NCBI RefSeq assembly: GCF_026619435.1
Contig: NZ_JAOVZQ010000001.1
Span: forward strand, 4,798,501-4,862,500
Source of the DNA: Hoeflea ulvae
GTDB lineage: Bacteria > Pseudomonadota > Alphaproteobacteria > Rhizobiales > Rhizobiaceae
Length of the DNA stretch: 64,000 bases
Reading direction: 5' to 3'
The stretch's first letter is position 1, and each line of letters starts with the position of its first letter. The notes beneath the pieces are model-generated. The model made no database searches. It was not told the DNA's origin and was given only the letters and a program-made list of their open reading frames with translations. Both the position numbers and the translations under genes were made by a program. Positions 8,528 through 17,375 of this stretch are shown one piece after another.

Positions 8528-9313
8528 TCAGGCAGCAAGCTGGAATTTGAAGGACGAGGAAATGCCGCCATCGACATGGATGACCTGGCCGGTGACGAAG
8601 CTCGATGCGCTCGATGCCAGATAGATCAATGTTCCGACCAATTCGTCCGGGTTGCCCCAGCGCTCCATCGGCGTCACGCCGGAGACCGCTTCCGTGTAGC
8701 CTTCGCGGCCGGTGACGGCGGCATTGATGTCGGTGACAAAATATCCCGGAGCAATCACATTGGCGGTGATGTTCTCGCGGCCAAGTTCAGCGGCCAACGA
8801 CCGGGTCAGGCCGACAATTGCCGACTTGCTGGCGCAATAGGCATGAAGCTTGGCCCGGCCGACGGTGGACAGAACCGAGCCGATATTGATGATCCGGCCG
8901 CCTTCGCCCCCCTTGCGCATCAGGGCGGCGCATTCCTGCGCCATCACGAAGCTCGCCTTCACATTGGTGTCCATCGTGCGATCGAAATCCTCCAGATCGC
9001 TGTCGAGAACCGGCTGCCAGTTGATGATTCCGGCGTTGTTGACGCAGATGTCGACGCGGCCCAGCGTATCGGCGAGCGACCGGATATTCGTGCGGATGGA
9101 ATCCTCGTCGGCCAGATCTATCGGCAGAACGGTTGACGTCCCGCCATCGGCTGCAATCTCGACACTGAGCGACTCCAGCTTCGCCGTGTCGCGGGCAATC
9201 AGCACCACATGCGCGCCTGCAGCAGCCAGTCCCCTGGCCATGGTGCGCCCCAATCCGCGGCTGGCGCCGGTGATCACGGCCACCTTGCCCTTTAGCGAGA
9301 ACATTTCCAGCAT
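8528..9313 (-). CDS. Short-chain dehydrogenase/reductase (SDR 3)
   Basis: A 261-residue classical SDR: TGASRGLG near residue 16, VNNAGI, INIGSVLSTVG with the catalytic Ser, YCASKSA as Tyr/Lys motif and a C-terminal HVDGGISSSFKF. The ATG at 9313 follows GGAGGAGG by 6 nt, and the longer open frame upstream has no such site. It shares APGYFVTDINA with SDR 2, which supports a tandem duplication. It follows the CoA ligase gene by 43 nt. Confidence 0.88.
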   Translation of the reverse strand: MLEMFSLKGKVAVITGASRGLGRTMARGLAAAGAHVVLIARDTAKLESLSVEIAADGGTSTVLPIDLADEDSIRTNIRSLADTLGRVDICVNNAGIINWQPVLDSDLEDFDRTMDTNVKASFVMAQECAALMRKGGEGGRIINIGSVLSTVGRAKLHAYCASKSAIVGLTRSLAAELGRENITANVIAPGYFVTDINAAVTGREGYTEAVSGVTPMERWGNPDELVGTLIYLASSASSFVTGQVIHVDGGISSSFKFQLAA

Positions 9314-9356
9314 TGTAATCCTCCTCCGCCCGCCGAAGCGGTCGTGCCCGTTGAAC

Positions 9357-10901
9357 TTAAATCTGACCGTAGAGTTGCCGCAGCCGAACCTTGTCGACCT
9401 TGCCGCTTGGGAGCTTGACGATCTCATCGACAAATGTGACGTGACGCGGCTTCTTGTAGCTGGCGATCCTGGTCTTGCAGTAGTCGATCAGGTCCTCGGC
9501 AGTGATCTGTGCACCCGGTTTGAGCACCACGATCGCCATCACCGCCTCGCCCCACTTGTCGTCGCGAACGCCGATCACCGCAGCTTCGGAAACCAGATCG
9601 TTGTGGACCACCGCTTCCTCGACTTCGCGCGAATAGATGTTCTCGCCGCCAGAAATGATCATGTCCTTCTTGCGGTCCACCAGGTAGAGAAAGCCCTCGT
9701 GGTCGACCTTGCCGACATCGCCGGTATGCACCCAGCCGTCACGCAGCGTATCGATGGTGGCGGCTGTATTGTTCCAGTAGCCCTTCATGACTGCCGGGCT
9801 GGTCAACAGGATCTCGCCCACCTCACCCGGCGGCAGATCGATGCCGGCATCGTCGACAATGCGCAATCCAACGCGCGGTGACGCCTGGCCGACCGATGTC
9901 AGGATTTCCAGATCGCGCGCATTGCCATCGGGCTTGTGCTGATGCGCCAGCAATGTGGTCCCGAGCCCTTCGGTCTGGCCGAACTGTTGCTGGAACACCG
10001 GGCCGAACACTTTCAACCCGTGCTTGAGCACCGGCAACGGCATCGGCGCCGCCGCATAGACGATCATGCGCAGGCTCGATGTATCGGTGGCGCCTGCGCG
10101 CGGAGATTCGAGCAACATCTGAATCATGGTCGGCGCCATGTGCGTGACCGTGATCTTCTCGTCTTCAATGGCGTCGAGAATGGCGTCACGATCAAAACCG
10201 GGCAACAGCACGACAGTGCCGGCGCGCCAGTGCTGTGACAGCTGGATGACCTTGGCGCCGATATGAAACAGCGGCATCATGATCAAAATACGGTCATCGG
10301 CGGACATGCGCTGATCGGAGCCGAGGATCTCGGCAGCCGCGCATTGGCCGGCATGGGTCAGCATCACGCCCTTCGGACGTCCGGTCGTGCCACTTGTGTA
10401 GATCAGATAGGCGACATCATCGGGTCTGGGACGAAGAGTCAATTCCGCGGGATCGCCGCTTGCGAGCACCTCCTCGAAATCCGCCGCGCCTTCGGTTTTA
10501 CCACCGATGCAGACATAATGCTCCACGCTGGTCAGCTGATCCTTCATCGCCGCGACGGTTTCCGCATAGGCCGCTTCGAACACCAGGACCTTCGCTCCGC
10601 CATCATTGATGATGTAGACCATCTCCGGAATCGCCAGGCGCCAGTTGACCGTCGCGGTGATGAAACCGGCCATTTCGCAGGAACCGTAGACTTCCTGGAA
10701 CTCCAGGCGGTTCTGGCTGAGAATGCCGACACGATCCTGCCGCTTCAGCCCCAGCCGCTGCCAGGCGCTGGCGAGCCGGGCCGCACGTGTGCGGAATTCG
10801 GCATGGGTGACGCGCTGCTCACCGAACACGAAGGCCGTGTGATCGGGAAATTTCAGCGCATTGTTGTCAAGCATGTCTGCAAGGGTCTGCGGAATGTTCA
10901 T
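9357..10901 (-). CDS. AMP-forming acyl-CoA ligase (ANL superfamily), ligase 1
   Basis: A 514-residue adenylate-forming CoA ligase that activates a carboxylic acid with ATP and CoA. The P-loop-like motif YTSGTTGRPKGVMLTH is present, as are the hinge GGENIYSREVEEAV and the catalytic C-terminal Lys in KLPSGKVDK. It lies 18 nt after a crotonase gene and before three SDRs in one leftward operon controlled from 11750-11800. It is clearly related to ligase 2 (15787-17346), sharing for example LVDRKKDMIISGGENIYS. Substrate unknown. Confidence 0.9.
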   Translation of the reverse strand: MNIPQTLADMLDNNALKFPDHTAFVFGEQRVTHAEFRTRAARLASAWQRLGLKRQDRVGILSQNRLEFQEVYGSCEMAGFITATVNWRLAIPEMVYIINDGGAKVLVFEAAYAETVAAMKDQLTSVEHYVCIGGKTEGAADFEEVLASGDPAELTLRPRPDDVAYLIYTSGTTGRPKGVMLTHAGQCAAAEILGSDQRMSADDRILIMMPLFHIGAKVIQLSQHWRAGTVVLLPGFDRDAILDAIEDEKITVTHMAPTMIQMLLESPRAGATDTSSLRMIVYAAAPMPLPVLKHGLKVFGPVFQQQFGQTEGLGTTLLAHQHKPDGNARDLEILTSVGQASPRVGLRIVDDAGIDLPPGEVGEILLTSPAVMKGYWNNTAATIDTLRDGWVHTGDVGKVDHEGFLYLVDRKKDMIISGGENIYSREVEEAVVHNDLVSEAAVIGVRDDKWGEAVMAIVVLKPGAQITAEDLIDYCKTRIASYKKPRHVTFVDEIVKLPSGKVDKVRLRQLYGQI

Positions 10902-10919
10902 CTGTCTGGTATCCAGCGG

Positions 10920-11699
10920 CTATTCGGTTTCGGGATCGAAAAGCGGTTTGCGCTTGTCCCGGAAGGCGGCAAGGCCTTCCTGGAAATCGTCGGTGCTGAA
11001 GCACAGGGGTTGCGCCATCGCCTCGAATTCCAGCACGGCCATCGGATCGTCTGAATGTTCAAGCATCCGCTTGGTCAGCGCCATGGCGTGCGCGGGAAAC
11101 GCAGCCAGTTGCTTTGCCCGTTCCATCGCCTTGGCCTCAACCTCATCATCGGCGACGACCTCGTCGGCAATGCCTTCGCGCAAGGCATCCGCGCTGGCAA
11201 AGCTGCGTGCATACAGCAGCGCCTGCCTGGCCCGGGCAAAGCCCATACGCTTGGGCAAGGTGTAGGCAATGGCAAAATCCGGCACCAGGCCGACCCGGAA
11301 GAACGGAAAGCCGATGCTGCCTGATTCGCCCATGACGATGGTGTCGCAGATCAAAGCCAGCCCTGCTCCGGCGCCAACGGCATGACCCTTGACTTCGGCA
11401 ATGATCGGCTTGTCATTGGCCAGCAGCAGCCGCGCCAGACGATGGGCGGAGACAATGCGCTGGCGGCCAACCTTGGGGTCGGACAGCGTGTCCATCTTTG
11501 AAAGGTCACCGCCGACTGAAAAATCCTTCAGTGCTGATGCAATCATCAGCACCCGGGTCTTCGGGTCGGGCAACAGTTCTTCAAGAACGCTCAGAAGTTC
11601 GCCACGCAAGGCCTCACCCATTGCATTGCGGGCCTCGGCGTGATTCATCACGAGCCGGACAATGCCCCGCGCATGGCGCTCCACCTGAATATACTGCAT
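10920..11699 (-). CDS. Crotonase-family protein with altered active site (isomerase-like)
   Basis: A 259-residue crotonase-fold protein, first gene of the leftward operon opposite the TetR gene. The oxyanion-hole regions are kept (FSVGGDLS, GHAVGAGAG), but both hydratase glutamates are missing: AGAGLAL replaces GGGCELA, and GFPFFRVG replaces GQPEVxxG. An Asp follows in LVPDFAIAY, the place where PaaG-type isomerases carry their acidic residue. It may therefore be an enoyl-CoA or dienoyl-CoA isomerase rather than a hydratase. This is inferred from motifs only. Confidence 0.8.
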   Translation of the reverse strand: MQYIQVERHARGIVRLVMNHAEARNAMGEALRGELLSVLEELLPDPKTRVLMIASALKDFSVGGDLSKMDTLSDPKVGRQRIVSAHRLARLLLANDKPIIAEVKGHAVGAGAGLALICDTIVMGESGSIGFPFFRVGLVPDFAIAYTLPKRMGFARARQALLYARSFASADALREGIADEVVADDEVEAKAMERAKQLAAFPAHAMALTKRMLEHSDDPMAVLEFEAMAQPLCFSTDDFQEGLAAFRDKRKPLFDPETE

Positions 11700-11752
11700 A
11701 CCGTCCTCCCCAGACGCTCGACTGATCGCCGCAAGGCTACACCAAAGAAAAA

Positions 11753-11768
11753 CCTAACACCAGTTAGA
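11753..11768. promoter_or_regulatory. Predicted TetR operator, site 3
   Basis: CCTAACACCAGTTAGA lies in the 163-bp divergent region between the crotonase operon and the TetR gene. Together with site 4, 28 bp away, it suggests autoregulation of the regulator and control of the 11699-6990 operon. Confidence 0.75.
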
Positions 11769-11780
11769 AAATGTGAATAA

Positions 11781-11796
11781 TCGACCAGCTGTTAGA
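11781..11796. promoter_or_regulatory. Predicted TetR operator, site 4
   Basis: TCGACCAGCTGTTAGA is the second copy in the same divergent region, nearer the regulator gene. The right half-site GTTAGAAAATG is identical to that of site 3, while the left half is weaker. Confidence 0.7.
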
Positions 11797-11862
11797 AAAT
11801 GGCCTGGCGCTGATTGTCATATTTCGATGCGAAAGATATAAGCGTTTTAAAGGACGCCTTTC

Positions 11863-12483
11863 ATGACAAAAAAGCCAACCAAGTCAGAAGTGTCACAAAA
11901 ACGGGTGCTCGATGCTGCGGCAAAGATCTTCCGGGACAATGGTTATGCTGGAACCACCATGCGCGCCATTGCAGACGAGGCTGACTTGAAGGCCGGCAGC
12001 ATCTATTACCACTATAAGTCCAAGGATGAACTGATCAGCGCCGTGCTCGATCTGGGTATTCATGCGGTCTCGGACTCGGTGAAAAGTGCGCTCGACGCCC
12101 TTCCCGAAACAGCCACCGGACGCCAGAGGATTGAAACCGCCGTTTATGCCCACCTGTCGGCCATCATCGAATATGGCGACTACACGCTGGCCACACGGCG
12201 GGTGTTCGGCCAGGTGCCCGAGAGTATCCGGCTCAAGAACATGCGTCTGCGCGATCTCTATGGCACCATGTGGCAGGAGATCCTGATGGGGGCCAAGGAG
12301 CGGGGCGAATTTCGCCCGAATGCCAACATCACCCTTGCCCGGCTGTTCATTCTCGGCGCGCTCAACTGGACGGTGGAATGGTTCAAACCGGGCGGCCGCA
12401 GCATCGACGAGGTGGCGCGGGAATTCAGTTCTGTCGTGGTCGAGGGTCTGATGCGGCATGAGCCGGGCCCCAGCGACACCTGA
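11863..12483 (+). CDS. TetR/AcrR-family transcriptional regulator, probable master regulator of the catabolic island
   Basis: A 206-residue repressor-type protein. The N-terminal helix-turn-helix (about residues 14-60) shows TTMRAIADEADLKAGSIYYH, followed by an all-helical ligand domain, as in acyl-CoA-responsive TetR proteins. It is transcribed away from the isomerase/ligase/SDR operon and has two operator-like palindromes in its promoter region. The same palindrome occurs upstream of every other unit of the 0-34 kb island, so I infer that it represses the whole island and is released by a CoA-ester intermediate. The family call is firm, the regulon and effector are inference. Confidence 0.9.
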   Translation: MTKKPTKSEVSQKRVLDAAAKIFRDNGYAGTTMRAIADEADLKAGSIYYHYKSKDELISAVLDLGIHAVSDSVKSALDALPETATGRQRIETAVYAHLSAIIEYGDYTLATRRVFGQVPESIRLKNMRLRDLYGTMWQEILMGAKERGEFRPNANITLARLFILGALNWTVEWFKPGGRSIDEVAREFSSVVVEGLMRHEPGPSDT

Positions 12484-12524
12484 CCCGCCGGCAGGAGGCC
12501 TGCGCCCCCTTTGCCGGCCAAGTC

Positions 12525-13685
12525 TCAGTCGCGGCCCAGAATATGATCCGAAATGATCCGCATCTGGATTTCCGAGGTTCCCTCGAAAATCTTGGTCAGC
12601 CTTGCGTCGCGCCAGTGCCGCTCCACAGCATTGAGCGTGGTGTAGCCGCCGCCGCCCAGGATCTGCAGCGCTTCGCTGGTCACCCGCTCCGACATCTCGC
12701 TGGCAAACAGCTTGACCATCGAGGCTTCCTTGTCACAGCGCACGCCCTGGTCGATCTTTTCGCACACCGAATACATCAGCGACCGCGCGGCCTCGATCTC
12801 GGTGGCCATGGTGGCAATCTTGAAGCGGATCGCCTGAAACGACGAGATCGACGCGCCGAACTGCCGCCGCTGCTTGGAATATTCGATGGCGTCATCGAGA
12901 CCTGCCTGCGCCAGACCGATGGAGCGGGCCGCGGTATGCGCCCGCGCCGTCTCCAGTCCTGCCGTCGCCAGGTAGAACGCCTTGCCTTCTTCACCGACCA
13001 TTTTGTCCGCAGACACCCGGCATTTGTCGAAGGCCAGCTCCCAGGTGGTCCAGCCGTGATAGCCGATCTTGGGAATGGTATTGCCCGACACGCCCTCCGG
13101 CAGTTCCCCGCGGGGTTTTTCGACCATGAAGGCCGAAATGCCGCGGTGGCGCGCCTTGGGGTCGATTGTTTCTCCGGTGCGGGCAAAGACCAGAATGAAA
13201 TCGGCGCCATCGGCAAAGGTGCACCAGTATTTGTTGCCGGTGATCTCCCACTCGTCGCCGACCCGCTTGGCCCGGCAGGAAATATTGGCCACGTCGGACC
13301 CCGCATCCGGTTCCGACAGCGAGAAGGCGCCGAGGAACTCGCCGCGGGCCATCTTCGGCAGATAATGCGCCTGCTGGTCCGGCGTCATGTATTTGAGCGA
13401 CCCGATCAGCGCATTGCCGCGGGCGATCAGGCTGGCGACACTCATCCAGCCGCGCGCCAGTTCCTCGGCAACCAGGCAATATTCGAAGGCGCCGAGACCA
13501 AGCCCGCCATATTCTTCCGGGATCAGGATCCCGAAATAGCCGAGCTCGGCCATCTGGTCGATTATTTCGCGGGGAATGTCGCCCTTGACCGGGTCCAGCC
13601 TGTTGGCGGCCGGCAGCACCACGTTTCGGGTGAAATCGCGCGCCGATTCCTGGATCATGCGGTGTTCGTCGGTCAGTTCAGGCAT
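12525..13685 (-). CDS. Acyl-CoA dehydrogenase, ACAD 1
   Basis: A 386-residue flavoprotein that introduces an alpha-beta double bond into an acyl-CoA, passing electrons to ETF. It shows the FAD-binding ALSEPDAGSD-like segment (FSLSEPDAGSDVA) and the canonical C-terminal catalytic Glu in IFEGTSEIQ. The ATG at 13685 is supported by GGAGGAG 7 nt upstream, which gives an 8-nt overlap with the SDR 4 stop. It ends the leftward operon that begins at 19385. It is the only one of the four ACADs here with an unaltered catalytic-base motif. Confidence 0.9.
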   Translation of the reverse strand: MPELTDEHRMIQESARDFTRNVVLPAANRLDPVKGDIPREIIDQMAELGYFGILIPEEYGGLGLGAFEYCLVAEELARGWMSVASLIARGNALIGSLKYMTPDQQAHYLPKMARGEFLGAFSLSEPDAGSDVANISCRAKRVGDEWEITGNKYWCTFADGADFILVFARTGETIDPKARHRGISAFMVEKPRGELPEGVSGNTIPKIGYHGWTTWELAFDKCRVSADKMVGEEGKAFYLATAGLETARAHTAARSIGLAQAGLDDAIEYSKQRRQFGASISSFQAIRFKIATMATEIEAARSLMYSVCEKIDQGVRCDKEASMVKLFASEMSERVTSEALQILGGGGYTTLNAVERHWRDARLTKIFEGTSEIQMRIISDHILGRD

Positions 13686-14436
13686 AGGCAGACTCCTCCG
13701 GGGGCAACTGGCCCTGGCCGAGCGAACGACCGCCGTCGACAATCATGACCTGCCCCGTAATGTAGATGTTATCCGGTGAGGCCAGGAAGGACACCGCCCG
13801 GGCGATATCCTCCGGCTGACCGATCCGGCCCAGCAATTGAAGCCCGAGCATGGCCTGCTGGCGTTCCTCGCTCATGTAATGCAGCATGTCGGTATCGACC
13901 ACGCCTGGCGCAATTGCGTTGACACGGATGTCGCGTGGCGAAAGATCGATCGCCATGGACCGTGTCAGACCGACCACCGCGGTCTTGGAGGCGGCGTAAT
14001 GCGCCATCTGCGGTGCGCCGGCAAAGGACCGGGACGCGATGTTGATGATGCGACCGCCATTGCGCATGCGCCGCGCACCTTCCTGGGCCACGACAAAGGT
14101 TCCCACGACATTGACGTCGAAAGCTTCGCGGAAATGATCCTCGGTCAGGTCTTCAAACCGGTGCGTGCTGGTGATGGCGGCATTGTTGACGATCACATCC
14201 AGTGGCGCGGCGCGGTCCATCAGCGCGCCAAGCGCGGCACGGTCGCGGATATCGGCAACGTCGGTGACGATGTCGGCTCCCTCCGCCCGAAGTTTCTCGC
14301 CGAGCTCGTGAATGCTGTCCAGCCGGTCGATCGCCACCACTTTGTAACCATCAGCCACCAGCCGCTCGACAATTCCGCGGCCGATGCCTTTGGCGGCACC
14401 GGTGACAAAGGCGGTTCCGGGGTGCTTGTCTGTCAT
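13678..14436 (-). CDS. Short-chain dehydrogenase/reductase (SDR 4)
   Basis: A 252-residue classical SDR with TGAAKGIG, VNNAAI, catalytic Ser in INIASRSFAG and YAASKTA as Tyr/Lys motif, ending MIVDGGRSLG. It resembles SDR 1 more than SDR 2/3 (shared GGRIINIASR and GGRS). Its start overlaps the MmgE/PrpD stop as ATGA, and its stop overlaps ACAD 1 by 8 nt, so the three are translated as a block. Substrate unknown. Confidence 0.88.
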   Translation of the reverse strand: MTDKHPGTAFVTGAAKGIGRGIVERLVADGYKVVAIDRLDSIHELGEKLRAEGADIVTDVADIRDRAALGALMDRAAPLDVIVNNAAITSTHRFEDLTEDHFREAFDVNVVGTFVVAQEGARRMRNGGRIINIASRSFAGAPQMAHYAASKTAVVGLTRSMAIDLSPRDIRVNAIAPGVVDTDMLHYMSEERQQAMLGLQLLGRIGQPEDIARAVSFLASPDNIYITGQVMIVDGGRSLGQGQLPPEESAYA

Positions 14437-15794
14437 TTGCTTCTCCGCGTCATGGCCAGGATTTCATCAAGCGATGCCGCTTCGTCGATACTGGTGAGGC
14501 GTTGCAGCAGCTGCCGTGTCTCTCCACCGAGAATGGGCTCGACCAGCGCGATGAACTTGTCTTCCAGCTTGCCCTGCTGACGCGCCAGATCGCTGTCGGG
14601 AACTCCGGCATCATGATTGGCCGAATAGATGACCCCATCGATGGTTTCGACCGTGATCTCCGCCTTTGCCTCGGGAAAGGTCTCGTCGAAGACGATCATT
14701 GCCATGTCTCTCAACCGGACCAGTTCGGGATCCTGCGTCGCGGCATCGGTGTAGCTGGCAATGGCAGACGTGTTGCGTCCGGCCAGTGCCATCGCAACGG
14801 TCAGGCGCAGGCTGAACTTTGCCTCGAGCCCGGTCGCCGGTGCGGCCAGATTACAGACCCTGTCGGTCACCGGCGCCACACGGATGGTGATCCTCGCGAT
14901 CGCATTGGTCGACACGTCGTGCTGGGTGCGCAGCTTGATCCCGGCCTCGATTGCTCCATGGGTCAGGTAGCAGGAGGCGTGGTATTTGAAGAGATTGCGG
15001 CGGATGTGGAAGTCGAGCGGTTCGGCCCGCATCGCCTCCTCCGGATTGAAATCCACGCTCTGTGTCGCCGCCAGTCCCTGGGCGCATTCGAGCGCGTCCT
15101 GTCGACTGGTGAAGCCGCGCGCAGCAAGCCGCGCCGCCGAAAGCCCGTTCTGGGCGGCACGGCCGGCATGCAACGGCTTGCACATGGTGCCGAACATGGA
15201 TTTCAGCCCTGACGCCAGGGTCGCAGCAACGCCGTAGGAGGTCGCCGTGGCATCCGGATCAAGCTCCAGAAGCCGCGCGCAGGCGGCAGCCGACCCGACA
15301 CTTCCGACAGTCGCGGTGGCATGAAATCCGTGATTGTAATGGCTCGGGCTCATCAATTCGCCAGTGCGGCAGGCGACTTCGTAACCGGCCACAAAAGCCT
15401 CGATCAAGGCACGCGGCGATGCGCCTCTTGCTTCCGCCAATGCCAGCAGACCAGGCAGGACTGCCACGGTCGGGTGACCGAGAATGGACATGTTGACATC
15501 ATCGAAATCGAGAGCGTGGGACGCCGTCCCGTTGATCAGCGCCGCATTGACCGCAGATGTCCGTTCGCCGGAACCGACCAGCGTGGCGACTGGTGTCGCG
15601 CCATCTTCCAGAACCTCTTCCCGCAGGATCGCGACAGCGGGTTCCGAGGCCCCGGCAATGGTGACGGCGAACCAGTCCAGAATGCACTGCCGTGCGACCA
15701 TGACCGCCTCTTCGGGCAGATCGTCAAATCCGATGGCCGAAGCCCGTTCGGCGAGCCAGCGGGTGACTTCGGGTGGCGCGGCCTGTTCAAGCAT
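14433..15794 (-). CDS. MmgE/PrpD family protein
   Basis: A 453-residue protein of the MmgE/PrpD fold, which includes 2-methylcitrate dehydratase and cis-aconitate decarboxylase. Recognisable stretches are FAVTIAGASEP near residue 45, LINGTASHALDFDDV near 95 and GLKSMFGTMCKPLHAGRAA near 205. The ATG at 15794 overlaps the ligase 2 stop by 8 nt. Within a pathway that may release propionyl-CoA, a 2-methylcitrate-type dehydration is possible, but the family is broad and no citrate synthase is nearby, so the reaction is left open. Confidence 0.85.
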   Translation of the reverse strand: MLEQAAPPEVTRWLAERASAIGFDDLPEEAVMVARQCILDWFAVTIAGASEPAVAILREEVLEDGATPVATLVGSGERTSAVNAALINGTASHALDFDDVNMSILGHPTVAVLPGLLALAEARGASPRALIEAFVAGYEVACRTGELMSPSHYNHGFHATATVGSVGSAAACARLLELDPDATATSYGVAATLASGLKSMFGTMCKPLHAGRAAQNGLSAARLAARGFTSRQDALECAQGLAATQSVDFNPEEAMRAEPLDFHIRRNLFKYHASCYLTHGAIEAGIKLRTQHDVSTNAIARITIRVAPVTDRVCNLAAPATGLEAKFSLRLTVAMALAGRNTSAIASYTDAATQDPELVRLRDMAMIVFDETFPEAKAEITVETIDGVIYSANHDAGVPDSDLARQQGKLEDKFIALVEPILGGETRQLLQRLTSIDEAASLDEILAMTRRSK

Positions 15795-17346
15795 TGTCGC
15801 TGGCCTTTGGTGCGGGCGCGCCATGGACCTCGCGCAGGATGGTCTTGTTGATCTTGCCGCTCGGCAGGCGCGGCAATTCGTCGACAAAAATTATGCTCTT
15901 GGGCTTCTTGTAGCTGGCGATCTGGGTCTTGCAGTGGGCAATCAGTTCGGCTTCTTCCACCGCCTCCGATGCGACCACGACCGCCCGCACCGTCTCGCCC
16001 CAGTATTCGTCCTTGACGCCGATGACAGCGGCATCAAGCACCGCAGGATGGGAGGCGAGAGCCTCCTCGACTTCACGCGAATAGATGTTCTCGCCGCCGG
16101 AAATGATCATGTCCTTCTTGCGGTCGACCAGGTAGAGAAAGCCCTCTTCGTCGAGATAGCCGAGATCACCGGTGCGGTACCAGCCATCGCGAAGGGCTGC
16201 GATCGTTGCCGGGCTGTTGTTCCAGTAGCCCGCCATATGCGTGGTGGTCCTGGTCAGGATCTCTCCGGGCTGGTTGACCGGCAATTCGTTGCCCTCGTCA
16301 TCGGCGATGCGGATATCCACATTGGGCGCCGCCTGTCCGATGGATGTCAGGCGCTTGAGATCCTGCGCCGTGCCGTCCGGCTTGTGCTGGCGCTTGTGCA
16401 GGGTCGTGCCGCCGCCCTCGGTCATGCCGTAAAGCTGCAGGAAAACAGGCCCGAGCAGTTCAAGTCCCCTGCGCAGCACCGGCCCCGGCATCGGCGCGGC
16501 CGAATAGCAAAGCGTGTGCAGCGATGACAGGTCGGTTGTCTCGATGCCCGGAACCGAAAGCACCGCCTGCACCATGGTCGGCGCCAGATGGGTCATCGTG
16601 ATCCGTTCCCGCTCGATGGTCGCAACCACCTCCTCGGGCTTGAAATCATAGTGAAACACGACGGTGGCGCCGCGCAGATGCGCACCGAGCTGCAGAAACC
16701 GCGAGCCGACGTGAAACACCGGCATCATCAATTGCATCCGGTCGCTGACGATCACGCCGAGCTCTGTCGCCATCAGCTGCGCCACATTGATCTCGGCCCG
16801 GTGGGTCCGCATCACGCCCTTGGGGCGGCCGGTGGTGCCGCTGGTGTAGATCAGGTGCATGATGTCATCGGGCATCGGCCGCGACGGCGCCCCGGACGGA
16901 TCTCCCGATGCGAGGAAATCCTCGTAGGACAGGGCCCAGTCGGGGGCCTCGGCACCGAAACAGACATAGGTTTCGATATGCGGCTGGTCGTGGCGCAATT
17001 GCTCGACCGTTTCCGTATAGCGTCCCTCGAAAAACAGCACGCGCGGTGTGGAATCCTTGAGGATATAGGCCATCTCCGGCGGGGCCAGCCGGAAGTTCAC
17101 CGTGGTAACGATGTAGCCAGCCAGCTCGCCGGCACTGTAGATCTCCATGAACTCGCGCGTGTTCTGCGAAAGCACCGAAATCCGGTCCTGCCTGCGAACA
17201 CCGAGATTGTAGACCGCCGAAGCCAGTTGCTGGGCACGGTCGTGATGCTGGCGGAAACTGATGCGGTCTTCGCCGATCACCCAGGCCAGTTCATCGGGGA
17301 ATTTATATGCATTGTTGCGCAGGATATCGCCAAGTGTGTCGATCAT
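15787..17346 (-). CDS. AMP-forming acyl-CoA ligase (ANL superfamily), ligase 2
   Basis: A 519-residue adenylate-forming ligase with YTSGTTGRPKGVMRTH, the hinge GGENIYSREVEEAL and the catalytic Lys in RLPSGKINK. It is a paralogue of ligase 1 (9357-10901). It sits between ACAD 2 and MmgE/PrpD in the leftward 19385-12525 operon. Two similar ligases in one regulon suggest either two related acids or activation at two stages, for example the intact substrate and a shortened acid. Substrate not readable. Confidence 0.9.
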   Translation of the reverse strand: MIDTLGDILRNNAYKFPDELAWVIGEDRISFRQHHDRAQQLASAVYNLGVRRQDRISVLSQNTREFMEIYSAGELAGYIVTTVNFRLAPPEMAYILKDSTPRVLFFEGRYTETVEQLRHDQPHIETYVCFGAEAPDWALSYEDFLASGDPSGAPSRPMPDDIMHLIYTSGTTGRPKGVMRTHRAEINVAQLMATELGVIVSDRMQLMMPVFHVGSRFLQLGAHLRGATVVFHYDFKPEEVVATIERERITMTHLAPTMVQAVLSVPGIETTDLSSLHTLCYSAAPMPGPVLRRGLELLGPVFLQLYGMTEGGGTTLHKRQHKPDGTAQDLKRLTSIGQAAPNVDIRIADDEGNELPVNQPGEILTRTTTHMAGYWNNSPATIAALRDGWYRTGDLGYLDEEGFLYLVDRKKDMIISGGENIYSREVEEALASHPAVLDAAVIGVKDEYWGETVRAVVVASEAVEEAELIAHCKTQIASYKKPKSIIFVDELPRLPSGKINKTILREVHGAPAPKASDNA

Positions 17347-17375
17347 GCAGTTTCCTCCCCTTATAACCGCCGGCC